The notes beneath the pieces were generated by a model. That model was not told where the DNA came from and searched no databases. It worked only from the letters and a program-made list of their open reading frames with translations. This document shows positions 57,584 through 64,000 of a stretch of 64,000 nt of DNA, one piece after another. The stretch covers positions 62,001-126,000 of the forward strand of contig NZ_JALIRM010000005.1 in assembly GCF_022900255.1 (NCBI RefSeq), given 5' to 3'. The stretch's first letter is position 1. Every line of letters starts with the position of its first letter. The translations under genes and the position numbers were made by a program. The stretch is from Lederbergia wuyishanensis. GTDB taxonomy: Bacteria; Bacillota; Bacilli; Bacillales; Bacillaceae_C.

Positions 57584-57803
57584 ACATAACTTCGACAAAG
57601 ATAAAGCCGAACAATAGGTTGATTAGTGTATATACGCGCTCTGGAAATATACTTCGCTTTCCGTGGGCGGCTGGTTAGCCTCCTCGCTCGTTCCGAGCTG
57701 CGCGGGGGACTCACCTAAGCCTTCCTCCCAAAGGAGTCTTCGTATATTTCCTCCGCTAAGTTAGATCATTGTTCGTCTTTAGTTTTGATTGTTTTAGTTA
57801 TGT
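57584..57803. mobile_element. Fold-back (MITE-like) intergenic repeat element
   Basis: About 220 bp with nested inverted repeats. Ends are ACATAAC (57584-57590) and GTTATGT (57797-57803); inside are CGAACAAT (57608-57615) with ATTGTTCG (57768-57775), and GGAAATATAC (57643-57652) with GTATATTTCC (57742-57751). The centre is GC-rich, unlike the surroundings, and carries a CTTTCCGTGGGCGG and CCTCCTCGCTC block that I recall as a common Bacillus intergenic repeat. No ORF. Confidence 0.7.
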
Positions 57804-57870
57804 ACTAGCCTCATGAACATTTAATATATTAATTGCCAGGAGGAACAGTTGAAGAACACTGCTCCTTCTA

Positions 57871-58647
57871 TTACTCTTTTATTCCAATAACACGAATCCT
57901 TTTATAATCTGCTGTCCAATTCCGGCCATGATATAGAATTTCTCTTAAATTATTCTCAACATTTTTGATGATCTGGTCTTTTTTATCATCCGGAATTCCC
58001 TCCAACAGAGCATTTCCGAACATCTCTATCCAATTTTGTAATCCATTTTCTCCTTCCAGTTCTGTTGGTCTGTCAAAGTGTTGGGCAAGGGTGACTCTAA
58101 ATCCCGTTTCCTCCATTAAAGATGAATACTCCCCAATACTAGGAAAGTACCAAGGGAATTTCCTGATATTATTTTCGAAACTAAATAGTTTCAATTGGTT
58201 TTTAATTTCATCCGTAATAATTTGAACGTTTCCTTTCCCGCCAAACTCAGCGACAAATCTTCCGCCCTGTTTTAAGCTCTGATAAATACAATGAAGTGCC
58301 TGCTGAGGCGGTTTTACCCAGTGAAGTGTGGCATTTGAGAATACCGCGTCAAATTCGTTTCTGTATTTTAAGTCTGTTGCATCACAAACAATAAAATGAA
58401 TATTTGGATACTTAATTCTTGCTTGCCTAACCATATTATCAGACTTATCAACACCTATCACATCTACTCCATAGTCTAATAATTTCTTTGCCAAATCCCC
58501 TGTTCCACAACCGAGATCAAGAATTTTTTCTTCTTTTTCTGGGGCCAACCATTCAACAAGGTCATTACCAAACGTTGAAACAAATGAATGTTTGTTATCG
58601 TACAATTTCGCATTCCAAAAGTCTTTCGTATTTTTAACATTCTCCAT
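57871..58647 (-). CDS. Class I SAM-dependent methyltransferase
   Basis: A 258-residue methyltransferase with a clear SAM motif ILDLGCGTGDLAKKL (about residue 42), VIGVDKSDNMVRQA as motif II, and FDAVFSNATLHWVK as motif IV. The overall sequence resembles trans-aconitate methyltransferase-like and small-molecule methyltransferases. The ATG follows GGAGGAG at seven bases. It is divergent from the LysR gene (about 130 bp), which may regulate it. Confidence 0.88.
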   Translation of the reverse strand: MENVKNTKDFWNAKLYDNKHSFVSTFGNDLVEWLAPEKEEKILDLGCGTGDLAKKLLDYGVDVIGVDKSDNMVRQARIKYPNIHFIVCDATDLKYRNEFDAVFSNATLHWVKPPQQALHCIYQSLKQGGRFVAEFGGKGNVQIITDEIKNQLKLFSFENNIRKFPWYFPSIGEYSSLMEETGFRVTLAQHFDRPTELEGENGLQNWIEMFGNALLEGIPDDKKDQIIKNVENNLREILYHGRNWTADYKRIRVIGIKE

Positions 58648-58774
58648 CCATAACGCTCCTCCAAATAAGCTGTATTTTTATGTTAATTCCATTATACTTA
58701 ATCAAAAGGATTGCGAATATTAACAAAAATTAAAAGTTTTAATAACTAACCGTTATCAATTGGAGAGAATGTAT

Positions 58775-59647
58775 GTGGATATCAAATGGCTAAAGACATT
58801 TATTATTGCTGCAAAGTATGAAAATTTTCGCAAAACCTCGGAAGAACTATTTTTAACTCAGCCCGCAGTTACAAAGCATATAAAAAGACTTGAAGAAAAT
58901 CTAAACTGCCTGTTATTTGAAAGAAGCGGAAAACATATTACACTAACAGCTGCTGGTCATCGTTTTCTTCCTTATGCAAGGGAAATTATTGCTACATTTG
59001 AAAAAGGGTTGGAAGACTTTGAATCTTGGAAACAAGGATATAAACGTAAATTAACCATTGCAGCAGCTCCGCAAATTGCTTCTTCTATCTTGCCTTCCTT
59101 ATTGAGAAGCTTTACTGAGGAAAATCCTGATATTGAAGTATTGATCAACGTCCTTACATCATATGAAATCGGGGATGAAGTCAGTGGGGGAAGAGCTGAC
59201 TTAGGATTAACACGAGTAAAGCCTATTCAAACGAATATAGATTGTCAGATCATTCATGAGGAGCCAGTTCTACTCGTCGGTCCATTAATTTCCGAAGATA
59301 GCGAATATGGTGAGATTGCAGCTTTTCGAAAATACAGGTTAATCACCCATAATCATCCCGATTATTGGGATGATTTATTAAACAATATTAAGAGATATTA
59401 TCCAATTGTTCGAACAATGAAAGTGAATCAAATAGAAATTACAAAACAATTTATCGAGCAAGGACTAGGAATATCATATTTACCGGCTACGATGGTAAAG
59501 AACGAAGTAAAAATGAAAAAGCTATTAGAAATAAAGCCAGATAAAATAGTATCTCCTACCTCCTCAACATATGTTTTAACAAAAGTAGTAACAAACGAAT
59601 CAAAGGAATTCATTGAGTTCTTAAAAGAGTCGATTTTAAGATATTAA
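58775..59647 (+). CDS. LysR family transcriptional regulator
   Basis: A 290-residue LysR regulator. The N-terminal winged helix holds NFRKTSEELFLTQPAVTKHI (about residue 17), and an effector-binding domain follows from about residue 88. GGAGAG at 58762-58767 fits the GTG at 58775 (seven bases) better than ATG 58769, and the resulting start MDIKWLKTF is the usual one for this group. It is divergent from a methyltransferase gene and 23 bp upstream of a NUDIX gene. Confidence 0.88.
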   Translation: MDIKWLKTFIIAAKYENFRKTSEELFLTQPAVTKHIKRLEENLNCLLFERSGKHITLTAAGHRFLPYAREIIATFEKGLEDFESWKQGYKRKLTIAAAPQIASSILPSLLRSFTEENPDIEVLINVLTSYEIGDEVSGGRADLGLTRVKPIQTNIDCQIIHEEPVLLVGPLISEDSEYGEIAAFRKYRLITHNHPDYWDDLLNNIKRYYPIVRTMKVNQIEITKQFIEQGLGISYLPATMVKNEVKMKKLLEIKPDKIVSPTSSTYVLTKVVTNESKEFIEFLKESILRY

Positions 59648-59670
59648 TTATATAAGTAGGAGGAATCTTG

Positions 59671-60135
59671 ATGAATATTAGAAACTCAATAAAAGCAATC
59701 ATCATTAATGGGGAAAATATTTTATTAACAAAAAATAGGGACCATGAAGGGGATTTCTATCTTTGTCCTGGTGGCGGACAGGAACATAGCGAAACATTTC
59801 ATAAAACATTAGTACGGGAATGCATAGAAGAGATTGGGCGAGAGGTTAGCATAGCAGAACTATTGTTTATACGTGAATATATAGGTAGAAATCATGAACA
59901 TTCGGCTCTCGATTTTAACGTGCATCAAGTTGAATATTATTTTTCATGTCAGCTTGATGAAGCCGAAGAAATGAGCTTTAACCCTTCTAATCCCGATCAA
60001 AATCAAATAGGAATCGAGTGGGTGCCAATTAATGATTTACTGCATTATCGGCTGTATCCAAAACAATTAAGAAAATATATTATAAAACAATTAAATGGAG
60101 AAAAAACTCCGATCTATTTGGGTGATGTTAACTAA
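59671..60135 (+). CDS. NUDIX hydrolase
   Basis: A 154-residue NUDIX protein with a full Nudix box beginning GGGQEHSETFHKTLVREC and ending IEEIG (residues 37-59). The ATG at 59671 follows TAGGAGGA. It forms a short run with the LysR gene before and a GNAT gene 21 bp after. The substrate is unknown. Confidence 0.87.
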   Translation: MNIRNSIKAIIINGENILLTKNRDHEGDFYLCPGGGQEHSETFHKTLVRECIEEIGREVSIAELLFIREYIGRNHEHSALDFNVHQVEYYFSCQLDEAEEMSFNPSNPDQNQIGIEWVPINDLLHYRLYPKQLRKYIIKQLNGEKTPIYLGDVN

Positions 60136-60156
60136 TATAGAGAAAGGATCAGAAAA

Positions 60157-60642
60157 ATGGAACATATTATTCGCAAAATGAAAAAAGAAGATATCCAACA
60201 AGTCCAACAAGTAGCAAAAACTAGTTGGAATCATACCTATGAAAATATTATCCCTATGGAAGTTCAAGAAAGCTTTCTAAGATCCGCATATAGTGATGAA
60301 ATGATGCAGAGTCGACTAGAACATTCTTATATGAATGTTGCCTTAGTTAATGGGAATATTGTGGGCTTTGCAAATTATTCTCCTGTTCAAGAGGGCGGAA
60401 AAGTAGAACTTTATGCTATCTACCTATATCCAGAGTACCAAGGAAAGGGAATAGGAACTTCCTTACTAATAGAAGGAATTAAATCCCTTGAAAATGTCAA
60501 AGAGATTTATATAAATGTAGAAAAGAATAATAATATTGGAAAAACCTTTTACATTTCCAAAGGTTTCGAAAAGGTCTCGGAATATGACGATGAATTGGAT
60601 GGGCACACACTAAGAACGATTAGGATGGTTCTAAAAGTATAG
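60157..60642 (+). CDS. GNAT family N-acetyltransferase
   Basis: A 161-residue single-domain GNAT enzyme. The acetyl-CoA motif YPEYQGKGIGTSLLIEG (about residue 89) with QxxGxG is intact, and VEKNNNIGKTFYISKGFEKV is the usual C-terminal motif B. The ATG follows AAAGGAT. It sits 21 bp after the NUDIX gene and is probably co-transcribed. The acceptor is unknown. Confidence 0.88.
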   Translation: MEHIIRKMKKEDIQQVQQVAKTSWNHTYENIIPMEVQESFLRSAYSDEMMQSRLEHSYMNVALVNGNIVGFANYSPVQEGGKVELYAIYLYPEYQGKGIGTSLLIEGIKSLENVKEIYINVEKNNNIGKTFYISKGFEKVSEYDDELDGHTLRTIRMVLKV

Positions 60643-60789
60643 AGGTACGATTAGGGAAAAAATAGGGTCATTTTTTGACTGTGTGGGATTTAACGAAAGG
60701 CAAAAAATATTCTCAATCACTACATAAATAATCTTCCGAATAATGGTAAAAGACAATTGTTCAGCAATTATTGAGAATGGAGTGTTCTT

Positions 60790-61341
60790 ATGAAAAGATT
60801 AGTAATCATAACAGTTGGTAAAACGCATAGTGGGAAAACGACATTTGCTAGAGGATTAGAACAACAGTTATATAACTCAATTGTTATTGATCAAGATAAC
60901 CATGCTGAATTCATCAATACTTATTACAGATCACTGTTACCACAAAAAGGACCTAATACTATAAAGTACGCTGTCACTCAGACAATTGTGGATTATGCTG
61001 TAAATCAGACTGATTTTCATCTTATTCTTTGCAACTCGAATCGTTCTGAGAGGGCTCGCTTGAATCTGCTAAAAAATTTTAAGAATAAGGGATTTATAAC
61101 CATCCTCGTTCATTTAGATATTCCAGATCACATTCTTCAAGAGCGAGTCTCTAGCAGTCATCGCAGTACAGCCATATTTAGAACTGCTTCTACTTTTGAA
61201 GAAGTGCTTAACAGGCAACAGGCTGAGTCTCATTCGGATCCAATAGAAGAAGAAGCTGATTATTTATTTGTAATCAAAGATACGGAGGAGATTCAATTAG
61301 TCACTAGTAGGATTACGGATATTGCTAATAGTTTGGATTAG
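60790..61341 (+). CDS. P-loop kinase-like ATPase
   Basis: A 183-residue P-loop protein. Walker A is GKTHSGKTTFA (residues 10-20). A DQD motif follows strand 2 (IVIDQDNHAEF), and an arginine-rich lid (LQERVSSSHRSTAIFR) follows, as in small-molecule kinases and zeta-toxin-like kinases. No antitoxin-like gene is adjacent, so a toxin role is unsupported. The ATG follows TGGAGTG. It appears monocistronic. Confidence 0.8.
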   Translation: MKRLVIITVGKTHSGKTTFARGLEQQLYNSIVIDQDNHAEFINTYYRSLLPQKGPNTIKYAVTQTIVDYAVNQTDFHLILCNSNRSERARLNLLKNFKNKGFITILVHLDIPDHILQERVSSSHRSTAIFRTASTFEEVLNRQQAESHSDPIEEEADYLFVIKDTEEIQLVTSRITDIANSLD

Positions 61342-61511
61342 TTATTTTCAGTCTCTTTGATTGAAGGGCAAGGATTAGAAAAAATATTAAAAAGTTAATT
61401 GAAATTAAATCAAAAAACCGCACCCTGTAGAAGTTATTCTTTCACAGAATGATTGATTAAAATATTGTAGAGAGAATTCTTAGTATTAAAATTAATAGGA
61501 GGAATGTTAGC

Positions 61512-62408
61512 TTGACCAATTATACTATGGCATTTAGAACTATTGAGGGTTCGGAAAAATTTAAACAGATGTATGATGCCAATCTTTCGTTATGGAAAGT
61601 GGATTACGAAAGTTTTTACGTTACAACACGTTTCGGTGAAACACATATTCTTGCAACCGGACCTAAGGATGCTTCTCCATTAATTTTATTGCACGGTTTT
61701 GGATTTGGAGCGACCATGTGGTATGCCAATATCCATGAACTTAGTCAATACTACCGAGTATATGCGATTGACATATTGGCTGATTTTAACTTAAGCGTAG
61801 TAACAAAACCTTATAAGGAAAAAAAGGACTGCGCTGAATGGCTATCGGATGTTTTCCATGCATTAGGAATTGAACAAGCAGCAGTATGCGGTCATTCAGC
61901 AGGAGGATGGCAGGCTATTAATTTTTCAATTCTATATCCTGAAAAAGTTAATAAGCTTGTTCTTTTAGCTCCAGCTGCTTCATTTATTCCATTTTATAAG
62001 CAATTCTTTGTAAGGCTTTTCAGTATTATGTTAATTCCTAAACGTTCATTTGTTATAAATTCATTCTGCAGCTGGTTTGTTGCCAAAGGGAATAAGGTGG
62101 AATCAAATTTGTTCGAGCAGTTTTACTTAGGGCTAAAACACTATAAATTTACTAAAACGATCGTTCCTTCCGTTTTTAGCCATGAGGACTTTAAGAAAGT
62201 AAATATGCCGACATTGGTTATGGTTGGTGATAAGGAAGTCATTTATAATTATGAGAAAATGTTAAAAAAGGCACAGCAGCTGATCCCTCATATTAAAAAT
62301 AAAGTTATTCAAAACGCGGGGCACGCCCTATCAATTGAGCAAGCCAACGTGGTAAATGATCATATAATTAAGTTTTTAAATTCAAAAGAAACAATAGAGT
62401 TTTTATGA
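61512..62408 (+). CDS. Alpha/beta hydrolase
   Basis: A 298-residue alpha/beta-hydrolase-fold protein. The oxyanion HGFGFG (about residue 61), nucleophile elbow CGHSAGGWQ (about residue 128), an acid in VMVGDKEVIY and the catalytic His in NAGHALSIE are present. The start is the TTG at 61512, eight bases after AGGAGGA. It shares clear similarity with the partial hydrolase at the window end. Confidence 0.87.
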   Translation: MTNYTMAFRTIEGSEKFKQMYDANLSLWKVDYESFYVTTRFGETHILATGPKDASPLILLHGFGFGATMWYANIHELSQYYRVYAIDILADFNLSVVTKPYKEKKDCAEWLSDVFHALGIEQAAVCGHSAGGWQAINFSILYPEKVNKLVLLAPAASFIPFYKQFFVRLFSIMLIPKRSFVINSFCSWFVAKGNKVESNLFEQFYLGLKHYKFTKTIVPSVFSHEDFKKVNMPTLVMVGDKEVIYNYEKMLKKAQQLIPHIKNKVIQNAGHALSIEQANVVNDHIIKFLNSKETIEFL

Positions 62409-62580
62409 TAATGAATCAATTAAATTGGAGTGCCAATCACTGAGACTAATAGAAAATGATAAATAACAACCTTGCATATTTACATAAAGGTCTCTAGGGA
62501 AATGTTAGCCTAAATACAATATGGATTTTCTAAACTTTTCTTGAGGCTATATATGAAAATCAAGATAAGGAGAGGTACAT

Positions 62581-63006
62581 ATGAAAAAAACATGGTCACA
62601 GAAATTACCTGTCGCTCAATTCAGGATTGCAAGGCCCACTAATCAATTACAGAAAGTAATTGAATTTTACCGTGACGGAGTTGGTCTGGAGGTAGTAGGA
62701 TCCTTTGAGGGCCATGACGGGTATGACGGGGTGATGCTCGGCTTGCCTGATACAAGTTATCATCTAGAATTTACCCAACATGAACATGGCAGTCCATGCC
62801 CGCCACCAACGGCAGATAATTTATTGGTATTTTATATCCCTGACCTTGACGCAAGAAATGGAATCGTTAATAGATTGAAAGAAATGGGTTACGGGGCAGT
62901 GAGTCCAGAAAATCCATATTGGAATAATTCAGGAGTGACGATAGAGGATCCTGATGGATGGAGGATTGTATTGCAAAACTCCTATACTTTGAATTTTGGC
63001 GAATGA
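62581..63006 (+). CDS. VOC family protein (glyoxalase/bleomycin-resistance fold)
   Basis: A 141-residue protein with two VOC beta-alpha modules. FYRDGVGLEVVGSFEGHDGY (residues 29-48), LEFTQHEHG and VTIEDPDGWRIVLQ are typical; His and Glu residues could bind a metal. Roles in the superfamily range from detoxification to dioxygenation. The ATG follows AAGGAGAGG. It lies between two related hydrolase genes. Confidence 0.88.
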   Translation: MKKTWSQKLPVAQFRIARPTNQLQKVIEFYRDGVGLEVVGSFEGHDGYDGVMLGLPDTSYHLEFTQHEHGSPCPPPTADNLLVFYIPDLDARNGIVNRLKEMGYGAVSPENPYWNNSGVTIEDPDGWRIVLQNSYTLNFGE

Positions 63007-63521
63007 ATCGGATGTTAAATCTAAGAATAACAATTGCTTTCAGTGGATTGTAAAGATTGCTGAAAGTTTGTGAATGGTCCGGATAATTTTCTCATTCAAA
63101 CTACTTTATTGATTGAGGTAATAAAGAAATATAAGCTAATTTTCATATGATAATGTAAAAAATTACAATCATTTTAATACTTTATAAGAAGAGGCTATGA
63201 TTGAAAATAAAAAATTTCTTCTGAGCCTTTTTTTTATTAAGGCTAGTCAAAATTTCCTATTACACCGAATAATGGTGGGACTTCATGATGAGAAACTTAC
63301 AGAACATCTAATGGTATTTCTTTTAGAATTGTTAATTCTCTTGCTCTTACAAGTGTATGTAGAGTATTTTAAAAACTTAAAATATTTCGTTAAAAGCGGG
63401 ACTTTCTGAATTCTTTCTGGTAAACTATTCCTAAGAATGTATGTTTGGTAAAAACAAGTTTTAACTGCAACCAATAATATTATTAATTTCGAATTAAGTA
63501 AAATCAATTTAGGGGATAAAG
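63007..63521. other. Gene-free interval
   Basis: About 515 bp. AGAGGCT near 63191 and AGCCTTTTTTTT near 63223 could form a terminator for the VOC gene, but the stem is short and the loop long. The ORF that spans 63197-63409 has no ribosome site of note and overlaps this hairpin, so I do not call it. Nothing else is seen until the ribosome site at 63511. Confidence 0.4.
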
Positions 63522-64000
63522 ATGACATCAAAATTATCAATTTTCAAATCAAAAACTGGAGAAGAAGAGTTCTTAAAATCTTATGAAGAAGTAATGAATC
63601 TATGGGAGGTAGCATACGAAGAAGTAAAAATACCCACAAAGTTCGGAGAAACACATGTAATAATTAGCGGACCAATAGATGGTGTTCCTGTTGTAATGTT
63701 ACACGGTATGACTGGAAATTCGAGTTTCTGGTATTCAAATATTACTGCCCTTCAATCCTATCGGGTTTACTGCATAGACACTGTGGGCGATTTTGGAAAA
63801 AGCTTGGTACAGACTCCATTAAAAACAGAAGAAGACTGCGTTATATGGCTCGATGAAGTATTGAAAGGATTAGGTATACAAAACATTCATTTAATAGGTC
63901 ATTCAATGGGGGGATGGCTCTCTTTGACTTATGCAAAAAAACGACAGGAGAATTTAAAAAAATTGATCTTAATTGCTCCGGTTGCATCAATATTACCAAT
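63522..64000 (+). CDS. Alpha/beta hydrolase, partial at window end
   Basis: The first 159 residues of a second alpha/beta hydrolase, running off the window. It starts at ATG 63522 after AGGGGA. The oxyanion region MLHGMTGNSSFWYSN and the nucleophile elbow IGHSMGGWLS are present. It parallels the gene at 61512 throughout (shared FGETH, GP, LHG, FWYSNI or MWYANI, EDC or KDC, GHS), so the two look like a duplication flanking the VOC gene. Confidence 0.85.
   Translation, partial: MTSKLSIFKSKTGEEEFLKSYEEVMNLWEVAYEEVKIPTKFGETHVIISGPIDGVPVVMLHGMTGNSSFWYSNITALQSYRVYCIDTVGDFGKSLVQTPLKTEEDCVIWLDEVLKGLGIQNIHLIGHSMGGWLSLTYAKKRQENLKKLILIAPVASILP

Noticed and set aside
60790-61341. Zeta-type toxin of a toxin-antitoxin pair
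   Set aside because: The P-loop kinase has no small antitoxin gene beside it, and general small-molecule kinases share the same motifs.
63197-63409. 70-residue ORF
   Set aside because: The upstream site is weak, the product is low-complexity hydrophobic, and it overlaps a likely terminator.

Overview
The window looks like chromosomal DNA of a low-GC Gram-positive rod of the Bacillaceae. Supporting signs are strong GGAGG-type ribosome sites, frequent TTG/GTG starts, hairpin plus T-run terminators, a SigD-like chemotaxis promoter, and Bacillus-type families (TcyP, DUF402, DUF624, Ltp-like repeats, an SE1832-like small protein). I see no rRNA, tRNA, CRISPR array, transposase or phage module. 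Genus cannot be settled from the sequence alone.

Layout. 1-9.6 kb: housekeeping and scattered genes, namely the end of a leucyl aminopeptidase, a DUF1646 transporter, a stand-alone acetolactate-synthase-like enzyme, an SgrR-type regulator, an LD-carboxypeptidase and a chemotaxis receptor. 9.6-14.8 kb: cystine symporter, BrkB/YihY membrane protein, quinone oxidoreductase overlapping an APH-type kinase, and a 6-copy 52-bp tandem repeat array.

15-29 kb is the most coherent region. It is a peptidoglycan-sugar salvage block: MurK-like kinase, AnmK, tandem-GNAT protein and an AmiE-like serine hydrolase; then a ROK regulator with an isomerase/dehydrogenase/MFS cassette of unknown sugar; then MurQ, a PIG-L deacetylase, NamZ without signal peptide, a second tandem-GNAT protein and a MurR/RpiR regulator. 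Together these could take MurNAc, anhydroMurNAc or MurNAc-peptides to GlcNAc-6-phosphate in the cytosol.

29.5-34.8 kb carries a PfkB kinase, a two-P-loop ATPase and a GntR / AgaS-type SIS / class II aldolase operon that fits galactosamine-6-P to tagatose-bisphosphate breakdown. 35-37 kb is the threonine-to-glycine pair (kbl and a short-chain threonine dehydrogenase). 37-42 kb holds an Ltp-like repeat protein, a methyltransferase, RecQ and a phosphatase that appears to start at ATT.

42-51 kb has a frameshifted multidomain metallophosphatase followed by a complete carbohydrate ABC importer and DUF624. 51-64 kb is a looser accessory region: a decayed NUDIX gene, an amber-interrupted methyltransferase, a second MraY-type transferase, several methyltransferases, NUDIX and GNAT enzymes, a P-loop kinase and two related alpha/beta hydrolases, the second cut by the window end. 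Several dispersed noncoding repeats and a fold-back element lie between genes.
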